Source: Lachnospiraceae bacterium (GTDB taxonomy: Bacteria; Bacillota; Clostridia; Lachnospirales; Lachnospiraceae). From it: a DNA stretch of 36,797 bases. The stretch is from the NCBI GenBank assembly GCA_022771765.1, contig JALELN010000075.1:1-36797 (forward strand). Reading direction: 5' to 3'. The translations under genes and the position numbers were made by a program. Below, one piece after another: positions 17,675-25,357 of the stretch (position 1 is its first letter; each line of letters starts with the position of its first letter). The notes beneath the pieces were generated by a model. It searched no databases and had not been told where the DNA came from. It saw only the letters and a list, made by a program, of their open reading frames with translations.

Positions 17675-18700
17675 ATGGATGTAAAAGATTTTTATTATGA
17701 GTTACCGCAGGAACTGATTGCGCAGGACCCGCTGGAGGACCGCTCCGGCTCCAGACTACTGGTGCTGGGAAAAGAGGATGGTTCTATCCGGCATGAGATT
17801 TTTCGCAATATTACACAGTACTTAAACGCCGGAGACTGTCTGGTGATCAACAATACAAAGGTCATTCCTGCCCGTCTTTTTGGTGAGCGGGAAGGTACCG
17901 GTGCTACCATTGAGATTCTTCTGTTAAAACGGAAGGAGAACGATATATGGGAGACTCTGGTAAAGCCCGGGAAAAAGGCCAAAATCGGCACGAAGATTAT
18001 TTTTGGTGGCGGGCTTTTGACCGGTGAGGTCGTGGATGTGGTGGAGGACGGCAACCGTCTGATCCGATTTACCTATGAGGGCATTTTTGAAGAAATTTTG
18101 GATCAGCTGGGACAGATGCCGCTGCCACCGTATATCACACACACTTTGAAGGATAAAAACCGTTACCAGACCGTGTATGCAAAATATGACGGATCGGCGG
18201 CAGCGCCTACGGCAGGACTGCACTTTACGCCGGAGCTTTTGGAAGAGATTCGAGCGAAGGGCGTAAAGATTGCGGAGGTAACGCTGCATGTAGGTCTTGG
18301 CACGTTCCGACCGGTCAAGGTGGAGCATGTGCAGGATCACCATATGCATTCCGAATATTATGAAGTAACAGAAGAGGCGGCTACGCTCATTAACGAGGCA
18401 AAACAGACCGGACACAGGGTGATCGCTGTCGGGACGACGAGCTGTCGGACATTGGAATCAGCTGCGGCAGATGATGGCACACTGACGGCTAAAAGTGGCT
18501 GGACGGATATTTTTATTTATCCCGGTTATACGTTTAAGGTCATTGATGCGCTGATTACGAATTTTCATCTGCCGGAATCAACACTGGTCATGCTGGTGAG
18601 TGCGTTGGCGGGCAGGGACAATATTATGAACGCCTACGAGGAGGCAGTGAAAGAACGGTACCGTTTTTTCAGTTTTGGCGATGCGATGTTTATACAGTAA
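17675..18700 (+). CDS. queA: S-adenosylmethionine:tRNA ribosyltransferase-isomerase
   Basis: Transfers and rearranges the ribosyl part of S-adenosylmethionine onto 7-aminomethyl-7-deazaguanine at tRNA position 34, giving epoxyqueuosine in the queuosine pathway. It has 341 residues, typical length. Visible features include [13 protein letters not shown] at the start, [13 protein letters not shown] near residue 52, [14 protein letters not shown] near 174-187, [12 protein letters not shown], and [15 protein letters not shown] ending ([20 protein letters not shown]). It follows pheT by 15 bases and so is the last gene of the T-box transcript; an intrinsic terminator follows 8 bases after the stop. 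No other queuosine gene is in the window. Confidence 0.96.
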   Translation: MDVKDFYYELPQELIAQDPLEDRSGSRLLVLGKEDGSIRHEIFRNITQYLNAGDCLVINNTKVIPARLFGEREGTGATIEILLLKRKENDIWETLVKPGKKAKIGTKIIFGGGLLTGEVVDVVEDGNRLIRFTYEGIFEEILDQLGQMPLPPYITHTLKDKNRYQTVYAKYDGSAAAPTAGLHFTPELLEEIRAKGVKIAEVTLHVGLGTFRPVKVEHVQDHHMHSEYYEVTEEAATLINEAKQTGHRVIAVGTTSCRTLESAAADDGTLTAKSGWTDIFIYPGYTFKVIDALITNFHLPESTLVMLVSALAGRDNIMNAYEEAVKERYRFFSFGDAMFIQ

Positions 18701-18707
18701 AGTTTTG

Positions 18708-18737
18708 GCCGGGAGGAGTAATCCTTCCGGCTTTTTT
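18708..18737 (+). terminator. Terminator of pheST-queA
   Basis: GCCGGGAGGA (18708-18717) pairs with TCCTTCCGGC (18722-18731) around GTAA, with one G-T, followed by six Ts. Confidence 0.9.
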
Positions 18738-18810
18738 GTGAGTTTTATATAGAAAATCATCGGAAAGCATAAGAAAATTTTGCTTTTTTGCTAGGCAGAG
18801 AAGTATGAGT

Positions 18811-18820
18811 GTGCTACAAT
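18811..18820 (+). promoter_or_regulatory. Extended -10 promoter of the PilZ cluster
   Basis: TGC-TACAAT (-10 box 18815-18820) has the TGn extension; no good -35 box is seen at the right distance. The 70-base leader to the PilZ ATG contains a weak CGAG/CTCG pairing but none of the conserved blocks of a cyclic di-GMP riboswitch. Confidence 0.5.
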
Positions 18821-18890
18821 AAAATAAATGTAGGTGTTCGAGGGGAGACGATAAGACCGACTCGGGCAAAAGAAGGAGAGGTAAACATAC

Positions 18891-19235
18891 ATGGAAGAGA
18901 AAAGAAAAGACAGGCGTCTGGATCTGGATGTCTCTATCGAATTGGAGCGTCTGGATCAGGGAGAGGTGACGACTTTAAAGCTGATTCATGTGGATGTGAC
19001 AGATCTGTCAAGCTCCGGTATGGGCTTTAATACTACACAGCAGATGGAAAATGGTGCTCTTTATGACACAAGGATTAAGATCTGGACCAAGGAGGTCATT
19101 CCTGCGGTGATCCGCATTGTGCGCTGTGAACATGTTTCAGAAAACCAATATCACTGTGGCGCGACATTTGTCGGTCTGATGAGTTCTGACGCGTTGAAGA
19201 TCAATATTTACAGTATGTTAAATCCGGAAGAGTAA
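18891..19235 (+). CDS. PilZ-domain protein
   Basis: A 114-residue protein that is almost entirely one PilZ domain, a cyclic di-GMP receptor fold. The basic N-terminal motif is present as R-K-D-R-R (residues 5-9) and the second signature as DLSSSGMGF (about 43-51), matching the family D/N-x-S-x-x-G pattern, so ligand binding is likely. There is no output domain, so it probably acts by binding a partner. The start ATG 18891 has GGAGAGG upstream. The GH13 gene follows after 14 bases and a chemoreceptor gene after that, all on the same strand with no terminator between. Confidence 0.88.
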   Translation: MEEKRKDRRLDLDVSIELERLDQGEVTTLKLIHVDVTDLSSSGMGFNTTQQMENGALYDTRIKIWTKEVIPAVIRIVRCEHVSENQYHCGATFVGLMSSDALKINIYSMLNPEE

Positions 19236-19249
19236 GGTGGCGTGAATAT

Positions 19250-20803
19250 ATGAGCAGTAAAGAGGGAACCGGGTGGCTGGACTCGGCGGTATTTTATGAG
19301 ATTTATCCACAGTCTTTTAAAGACAGTAATGCCGATGGCATCGGAGATATAAACGGTATCATAGAAAAATTAGATTATATCAGGGAGCTTGGCTGCACGG
19401 CAATATGGCTGAATCCCTGTTTTGAGTCGCCTTTCGGCGATGCAGGCTATGATGTGTCTGATTATTACAAGGTCGCGTCGCGCTATGGTACGAATGAAGA
19501 TTTAAGGCGGCTGTTTGATGAGGTGCATGCAAGAGATATGCATATTTTGCTGGATCTTGTGCCGGGACACACATCGGTGGAGCATCCGTGGTTTCAGCAA
19601 TCCATGAAAGCAGAAAAAAATGAATTTACAGACCGTTATATCTGGACAGACAGTATCTGGGAGGAACCGACGGGCTGCGCGTCACTTCGCGGAATCTCGC
19701 AGCGTGACGGAAGCTGCGCAGTGAATTTCTTTTCACATCAGCCGGCGTTGAACTACGGCTATTACAAGCCCGATCCGGAAAAGAAATGGCAACAGTCTTT
19801 CGACGATGAGGGTCCGCAGCAGACCATTGAGGCAATGAAAGATGTGATGCGCTTCTGGTTGTCTATGGGCTGTGACGGGTTCCGTGTTGATATGGCAGGG
19901 TCACTGGTTAAATGTGATGAAGATGGAAAGGGCACGATCCGGCTCTGGCAGAATATCCGGGCATTTCTCGATGCAGAGTTTCCGGATGCGGCGATGGTTT
20001 CTGAGTGGGGAGAGCCTGATAAGAGTCTGCAGGGCGGTTTCCATATGGATTTTCTATTACATTTCGGACCGTCTCATTACAACGATCTGTTCCGCTGTGA
20101 AAAGCCTTTCTTTGCGGGCGAGGGAGACGTGTCTGAATTCGTAAATAAATACATAGAGAGCTATGAAAAGTCCGAACGCAAAGGACTGATCTGTATCCCG
20201 TCCGGTAATCATGATATGGATCGTCTGGCAAAAACGATACAGGGTGATCGTCTGAAGATCGCGTTTGCGTTTCTGCTGTCAATGCCAGGAGCACCGTTCA
20301 TTTATTACGGTGACGAGATCGGTATGAGAAAGGTGGAAGGTCTTGCTTCGGTGGAGGGTGGTTATGACAGAACCGGATCACGTTCGCCGATGCAGTGGGA
20401 TCACTCCACAAATGCAGGTTTTAGCACAGCACCGAAAAGTGATCTCTATATCTCACAGGATGAAAGCGTCGATCGTCCGACGGCATCTGACCAGATGGCG
20501 GATGAACATTCGCTGCGAAGCGAGATCAAGCGGCTGATTGAGATCCGACAGTCCCATGAGGCGCTACAGAGCAGAGGAGAGATAATATTTATTTATGCAG
20601 AAAAAAATGCGTATCCTCTGGCGTATATCAGATCCTGCGAGACAGAACAAATACTTGTGGTGATTAATCCCTCAGATCATGATGTAGTGTTTCCGTGTGA
20701 GTATGTGTTGAAGGAACCGCTCTACAGCTTTGGAGGAAAACTTCGGGTCACTGGAGAAGGATTATGCGCGCCTGCTCGATCAGCAGGATTTTATAAGCTG
20801 TAA
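19250..20803 (+). CDS. GH13-family alpha-glucosidase/amylase
   Basis: Cytoplasmic (no signal peptide) glycoside hydrolase family 13 enzyme of 517 residues, probably acting on alpha-glucosides such as maltodextrins, isomalto-oligosaccharides or trehalose. The (beta/alpha)8 barrel starts with FYEIYPQSFKDSNADGIGD. Catalytic residues are visible: nucleophile Asp 214 in GFRVDMA, acid/base Glu 252 in VSEWGEP, and the third Asp 322 in GNHDMDR. Region I reads DLVPGHTS, with Gly where many members have Asn before the His. The C-terminal beta domain is short. Substrate cannot be fixed from motifs; oligo-1,6-glucosidase and trehalose-synthase-like enzymes are alternatives. AAGGTGG precedes the ATG. It is sandwiched between PilZ and chemoreceptor genes, which is unusual. 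Confidence 0.88.
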   Translation: MSSKEGTGWLDSAVFYEIYPQSFKDSNADGIGDINGIIEKLDYIRELGCTAIWLNPCFESPFGDAGYDVSDYYKVASRYGTNEDLRRLFDEVHARDMHILLDLVPGHTSVEHPWFQQSMKAEKNEFTDRYIWTDSIWEEPTGCASLRGISQRDGSCAVNFFSHQPALNYGYYKPDPEKKWQQSFDDEGPQQTIEAMKDVMRFWLSMGCDGFRVDMAGSLVKCDEDGKGTIRLWQNIRAFLDAEFPDAAMVSEWGEPDKSLQGGFHMDFLLHFGPSHYNDLFRCEKPFFAGEGDVSEFVNKYIESYEKSERKGLICIPSGNHDMDRLAKTIQGDRLKIAFAFLLSMPGAPFIYYGDEIGMRKVEGLASVEGGYDRTGSRSPMQWDHSTNAGFSTAPKSDLYISQDESVDRPTASDQMADEHSLRSEIKRLIEIRQSHEALQSRGEIIFIYAEKNAYPLAYIRSCETEQILVVINPSDHDVVFPCEYVLKEPLYSFGGKLRVTGEGLCAPARSAGFYKL

Positions 20804-20832
20804 GGCTGGCTGTTTGAAGGGGGAAATCAAAA

Positions 20833-22650
20833 ATGAAGGTAAAACAGAAAAAACAAGCAACAGAAAAGAGTAACGCCAAAAGCCTGAAAACAATGCTGAC
20901 AGGTATCTTTGTTCTTTTGGGTGTGGTGATCTGTCTTGCAATCGGAATCACCGGAGTGATAGCCGTGAAGTCTATTTCTAACGATGCATATAACAAATAT
21001 GAGACAGCAAAGGATGAGGGTTACCGGGCAGAGATTAAGTCCCAGGTACAGAGTGTTCTGACAATTCTGGAGGCAGAGGAACACAAGGTGGAGACCGGTG
21101 AGCTGACCGAAGAGGAAGCAAAGACCGAGGCGGCAGAGATTGTCCGTTCTATGAGATACAGAGATGACCAGAGCGGCTATTTCTGGATTGATGACAGCGA
21201 TTATACACTGGTCATGCATCCAATTCTGGCTGATCAGGAGGGGACGAACAGACATGATCTGGAGGATCAGAACGGTGTTATGATTATTCAGGAGATTATG
21301 AAAGTATGCCAGTCTCCCGAAGGCGGCGGCTATAATGAGTTTTATTTTACAAAGGCCGATGGTGTGACAGTGGCTCCCAAGGTAGCATATTCCGGATATT
21401 TTGAGCCGTGGGGCTGGGCGATCTCTACCGGAAATTATGTGGATGACATGGAGGCGGAGATGTCGGATGTGAAGGGTGATATTACCTTCAGATTTCGCCG
21501 GGCCTGCCTGATTATGGCGGTCTGGTGTGTAGTACTCCTTTTGATCACTTCAGTGGTATCTTTGAAGGTTGGCGAGATGCTGGTGGCACCGCTTCGCAAG
21601 ATGCAGCATTTTGCGGACAGCCTCTCAAAGGGGAATCTGACAGAGGATGTTGTTGTGGAACAGCATAACGAGCTGGGTGCCGCGGCTGAGAATCTGAATA
21701 CGGCCCGCAGACAGATCAATTCTCTTGTGAAAGAGATTACGAGAATGGCGCAGGAGATTGGTGGAATGATTGTGCAGTTCGAGGAAGCCTTTCTTCAGAT
21801 GGAAGGTTCCATATCAGAAGTGGATACTGCTGTAGAGGGAATCGCGCAGAATATTACCAGTCAGGCAGAATCTACCATGGAAGCATCCAATGAGGTTAAT
21901 GCGATTGCTACGGGTATCGATCGTACGTCCAAAGAGGTCAGCGGCCTGAGCCGGAATTCTGATACAATGCGCAAACTCAGTGAGGACTGCTCTGACAAGA
22001 TTCAGGAGCTTGTGCAGGCGAATATGAAGACGAAAGATGATGTTGTCGATATGCATGAGCAGGCGGAGGCAACCAATATTGCGGCAGAAAATATCCGACA
22101 GGCTGCCGGACTGATTGATGCCATTGCGGAACAGACGAACCTGCTTGCGCTGAATGCATCTATTGAGGCTGCGCGCGCCGGAGAGAGCGGCAGAGGTTTT
22201 GCAGTTGTTGCTTTAGAGATCGGCGAGCTGGCAAATCAGTCCGCAGAGGCAGTCGAAGAGATTTCAAAGATTATCGACAATTTGCTGGAAAATTCAGAGA
22301 AGTCACTGAAGATCATGGATCATGTTAATGGAACGGTGGATCAGCAGGTTGGTGCGCTCAATGAAACACAGGATATTTTCGATCAGCTGTATCAGAACCT
22401 GAACAGCTGCATGGCTTCAATTGCAACGATTGGAACGATGACGGATGAGATCGAGCGCCAGCGTCAGAGCATTACAAGCGTACTCAATACGCTGAACTCC
22501 CTGGCACAGGATAATGCCGCATCTTCCGAGGAAACGTCTGCAATGACTACCGATCTTGCACAGATCGTGACAAGATCCAAGGAAACAGTACAGGATCTGA
22601 AGAAGGATATCGAAGAGCTGCAGGTGGATGTGCAGAGATTTTCGGTATAG
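20833..22650 (+). CDS. Methyl-accepting chemotaxis protein with single Cache domain
   Basis: Transmembrane chemoreceptor of 605 residues. Order of parts: basic N-terminus, membrane segment about 21-45, extracellular single-Cache (sCache_2-like) sensor about 50-215 (with the [15 protein letters not shown] core and [10 protein letters not shown] at its end), membrane segment about 224-246, HAMP about 247-300, and the cytoplasmic signalling domain to the C-terminus. The hairpin tip contains [19 protein letters not shown] near residues 433-451, the CheA/CheW-binding region. sCache_2 domains usually sense small organic acids or similar ligands. GAAGGGGG precedes the ATG. The gene ends the PilZ-GH13 cluster, 29 bases after the GH13 stop, so it may sense a related nutrient (inference). 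Confidence 0.95.
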   Translation: MKVKQKKQATEKSNAKSLKTMLTGIFVLLGVVICLAIGITGVIAVKSISNDAYNKYETAKDEGYRAEIKSQVQSVLTILEAEEHKVETGELTEEEAKTEAAEIVRSMRYRDDQSGYFWIDDSDYTLVMHPILADQEGTNRHDLEDQNGVMIIQEIMKVCQSPEGGGYNEFYFTKADGVTVAPKVAYSGYFEPWGWAISTGNYVDDMEAEMSDVKGDITFRFRRACLIMAVWCVVLLLITSVVSLKVGEMLVAPLRKMQHFADSLSKGNLTEDVVVEQHNELGAAAENLNTARRQINSLVKEITRMAQEIGGMIVQFEEAFLQMEGSISEVDTAVEGIAQNITSQAESTMEASNEVNAIATGIDRTSKEVSGLSRNSDTMRKLSEDCSDKIQELVQANMKTKDDVVDMHEQAEATNIAAENIRQAAGLIDAIAEQTNLLALNASIEAARAGESGRGFAVVALEIGELANQSAEAVEEISKIIDNLLENSEKSLKIMDHVNGTVDQQVGALNETQDIFDQLYQNLNSCMASIATIGTMTDEIERQRQSITSVLNTLNSLAQDNAASSEETSAMTTDLAQIVTRSKETVQDLKKDIEELQVDVQRFSV

Positions 22651-22656
22651 TTTATA

Positions 22657-22693
22657 AAAATGGCAGGAAGGAAACAAACCTTCCTGCCATTTT
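22657..22693. terminator. Bidirectional terminator between MCP gene and aroA
   Basis: AAAATGGCAGGAAGG (22657-22671) pairs perfectly with CCTTCCTGCCATTTT (22679-22693) around seven bases. Short T-runs on both strands serve the convergent genes. Confidence 0.88.
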
Positions 22694-22709
22694 CGCGCTG
22701 TGACTTTTT

Positions 22710-23993
22710 TTAAACTGAAATCTTATGTAGCGACTCATAAAAATCCGGATAGGAGATTTCAACGCTGTCGGCATTGAGAATCGTGGTCGGCGTGTCGCAC
22801 ATGAGTCCTGCGATGGCAAAGGACATCGCGATGCGGTGGTCTAAGTGAGAGTCAATTGTTGCTCCGTGAAGTGGCTTTCCACCACGGATAATCATGCCGT
22901 CATCGGTAGCGATGGCATCCGCACCCATGGCGAGGAGTCCTTCCACGACTGTGTCAATACGGTTGGATTCCTTTACCTTAAGTTCCTGCGCGTCTTTGAT
23001 GACGGTCTCACCGTCCGCAAAGCAGGCGAGTACAGCGATAACCGGAATCTCATCAATCAGTGTCGGGATCAGCTCACCGGAAACAGTTGTGCCGTGCAGG
23101 CTGCTGCTGCGGACGATCAGATCACAAACCAGCTCACTGGAGACCGTATGTACATTTTCGCGGGTAATATCTGCACCCATCGCCTCTACGACGCGCAAGA
23201 TGCCGTCGCGGGTCGGATTGATGCCGACATTTTTTAAGAGGAGCTCAGAGTTTGGAACAGCAAGCCCTGCAGCGATCCAGTAGGCAGCGGAGGAAATATC
23301 GCCGGGAACGGCAATTTTCTGACCGTGTAACTGCGGTTCCGGTTCGATTGTGGCAGTCGTGCCGACAGAGGTGATGCTTGCGCCAAAGCCGGAGAGCATG
23401 AGCTCCGTGTGGTTTCGTGAGAGCACAGGTTCTGTCACGGAGGTGACATCATCTGCGTAGAGTCCAGCCAGAAGTATGCAGGATTTTACCTGGGCGGATG
23501 CCACCGGAGACTGATAGTGGATGCCATGGAGACTGCCGCCTCGGATCTCCAGCGGTGCGCAGCCGTTATTATTCAGGCTGCGGATATTTGCGCCCATCTG
23601 TGTGAGCGGATCCATAATGCGCTTCATGGGGCGTTTTTGGATGGAAGCGTCACCGTTTAAGGTAGACGTAAAGGGCTGTCCGGCGAGAATCCCGCTGATC
23701 AGCCGGGTGGTTGTGCCGCTGTTGCCCACGTCAAGCATTTGTTCCGGCACCTTCAGACCGTGAAGTCCGACACCGTGAATGATGACGCGGTCTGTGTGAT
23801 TTTCAATATCGACACCCATTGCCCGGAAGCAGGAGATGGTAGACAGGCAGTCTGCACCCTGCAAAAAATTGGTGATCTCTGTGGTGCCGTCTGCCAGTGC
23901 ACCAAACATGATGGCACGGTGGGAGATCGATTTATCGCCGGGAATGGCGAGCTCGCCCCGCAGCCCGGATGATTTTGTAATGTTCATATTCAT
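22710..23993 (-). CDS. aroA: 3-phosphoshikimate 1-carboxyvinyltransferase (EPSP synthase)
   Basis: Sixth step of the shikimate pathway: joins phosphoenolpyruvate to shikimate-3-phosphate. At 427 residues it is full length. Signatures include GDKSISHRAIMFGALADG at residues 18-35, LDVGNSGTTTRLISGILAGQPF around 84-105 and the ESNRI-type block KVKESNRIDTVVEGLLAMGAD near 343. The early GDKSISHR and LLAGLYAD features favour a bacterial enzyme of the Gram-positive type. The start ATG 23993 has GAGG 8 bases upstream. It lies 5 bases after tyrA on the same strand, an aromatic amino acid operon transcribed leftward. Confidence 0.97.
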   Translation of the reverse strand: MNMNITKSSGLRGELAIPGDKSISHRAIMFGALADGTTEITNFLQGADCLSTISCFRAMGVDIENHTDRVIIHGVGLHGLKVPEQMLDVGNSGTTTRLISGILAGQPFTSTLNGDASIQKRPMKRIMDPLTQMGANIRSLNNNGCAPLEIRGGSLHGIHYQSPVASAQVKSCILLAGLYADDVTSVTEPVLSRNHTELMLSGFGASITSVGTTATIEPEPQLHGQKIAVPGDISSAAYWIAAGLAVPNSELLLKNVGINPTRDGILRVVEAMGADITRENVHTVSSELVCDLIVRSSSLHGTTVSGELIPTLIDEIPVIAVLACFADGETVIKDAQELKVKESNRIDTVVEGLLAMGADAIATDDGMIIRGGKPLHGATIDSHLDHRIAMSFAIAGLMCDTPTTILNADSVEISYPDFYESLHKISV

Positions 23994-23998
23994 AGATG

Positions 23999-25096
23999 TT
24001 ACCTCTCATATACAGTATAATGATATTTACGCAATAATTCGACGGCTTTTTTCAGAGATTCGCCATCATACATTTCCAGGTGAAGTACACCATCCTCAAA
24101 TTCACGATTATGAATGATGCCAATGTTTTTGATGCTTAAATGATTGCTGGCAAGTATCGTCGCAATGGTCGCGATTCCACCCGCCTCATCGATCAGGTCA
24201 CAGTAAAGCTCATATACCTTCTTTAAAGGACCGGATTTTCCTATCGTGATGGAATCACGATAATCCTTGGCAGATTGGAAAAAACCGTTGATGGAATCTG
24301 CGTCAGAGTCCGCGATTTCAGCCCGGATGGAAGCGAGCTGATCGTTGAAACGATCCATAATCTCTAAAATCTGTTCCCGATTGGACAGGCAGATATTTTC
24401 CCACATGACGGCGGATGAGGACGCGATACGCGTGATATCTTTAAAGCCGCCGGCTGCGATAGTCTTCATCGTCTCGTGTTCATCGTCAAGCTGCTGCACG
24501 AGATTCACCAGGCTGGCCGCCACGATGTGGGGCAGATGGCTGATGGTAGCAGTCGCGTGGTCGTGAGCCTTGTAGTCAAGTACCATCGGTATCGCACCCA
24601 GTGAGCGGACAAGCTCCGTCAGCTCCGTGACCTTGTCGACGGGGCTCTCCGGCGTTGGTGTCAGAATATAGTATGCGTTTTCCAGCAGGTGTCCGGTGGC
24701 GCTGGCATAACCGGTCTTTTCAGATCCTGCCATCGGGTGACCGCCGATAAAGCAGTGATTCATGTGAAGCTGTTCGGCCGCCTCGTGAATATCTGATTTC
24801 ACACTGCCGACATCAGTAATAATGGAGCCGGGTTTTAACACGGGCTGTAATTGGCGCAGATATTCGATATTTTTCTGAACCGGTGTACAAAGAAAGATCA
24901 AATCACAGCTGCCGATTTCAGATAGCGATAACAGTGTATCATTCTCAATCGTATGATCGTTGAACGCCTCGGTGACGGTCGATAAATGACCGGAGGTGGC
25001 GTATAGTTTTTTTTCGGGATACAGGCGTTTTAACGTCTTGGCAATGGAACCTCCGATGAGACCCAGACCGATAAAGCCTATTTTTTTAAAAGACAT
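23999..25096 (-). CDS. tyrA: Prephenate dehydrogenase with ACT domain
   Basis: NAD-dependent oxidation of prephenate to 4-hydroxyphenylpyruvate in tyrosine synthesis. The 365-residue protein begins with the Rossmann motif IGFIGLGLIGGSIAK. The dehydrogenase core follows, with IITDVGSVKSDIH near residue 93 and FIGGHPMAGSEKTGYASA near 116-133. The C-terminal 70 residues (from about 295) form an ACT-like domain, likely the site of feedback inhibition by tyrosine. The start has AAAGGAG 10 bases upstream. aroA follows 5 bases after the stop. The promoter on the minus strand lies about 70 bases upstream. Confidence 0.95.
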   Translation of the reverse strand: MSFKKIGFIGLGLIGGSIAKTLKRLYPEKKLYATSGHLSTVTEAFNDHTIENDTLLSLSEIGSCDLIFLCTPVQKNIEYLRQLQPVLKPGSIITDVGSVKSDIHEAAEQLHMNHCFIGGHPMAGSEKTGYASATGHLLENAYYILTPTPESPVDKVTELTELVRSLGAIPMVLDYKAHDHATATISHLPHIVAASLVNLVQQLDDEHETMKTIAAGGFKDITRIASSSAVMWENICLSNREQILEIMDRFNDQLASIRAEIADSDADSINGFFQSAKDYRDSITIGKSGPLKKVYELYCDLIDEAGGIATIATILASNHLSIKNIGIIHNREFEDGVLHLEMYDGESLKKAVELLRKYHYTVYER

Positions 25097-25165
25097 CTGT
25101 CAAATGCTCCTTTTCCGGAACTGTTCAGTAGCTTCACAGTTCGCCTCTTTTTGTATATGCCATCT

Positions 25166-25197
25166 ATTATAACACAAAACATTTACGCTTTAAAGCG
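25166..25197 (-). promoter_or_regulatory. Promoter of tyrA-aroA with overlapping palindrome
   Basis: On the minus strand TTTAAA (plus 25189-25194), 17-base spacer, TATAAT (plus 25166-25171), with a TGT extension before the -10 box. The -35 box lies inside the perfect palindrome CGCTTTAAAGCG (25186-25197), a possible operator. Confidence 0.7.
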
Positions 25198-25240
25198 AAA
25201 AAGTTATCTGCCGGTTATTTGTGAAAAATGAATAAAATAG

Positions 25241-25269
25241 TTGTAATTTTTTTGATGTTTTAGTAGAAT
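25241..25269 (+). promoter_or_regulatory. Promoter of the EF-G-like gene
   Basis: TTGTAA (25241-25246), 17-base spacer, TAGAAT (25264-25269). It leaves an 80-base leader before the ATG at 25358. Confidence 0.65.
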
Positions 25270-25357
25270 ATACATATATCAATAGTCCTGTTCGGCAGTG
25301 GGGAAAATGAAGTGATTGGTTTGCCGGGCAGAGAATGATTTAGGAGGGTATTTTATT

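Noticed and set aside
18821..18890. Possible cyclic di-GMP riboswitch or sigma-28 promoter before the PilZ gene
   Set aside because: The leader lacks the conserved GEMM blocks. GACGATAA resembles the sigma-28 -10 box, but the nearest TAAA is 18 bases away instead of about 15.
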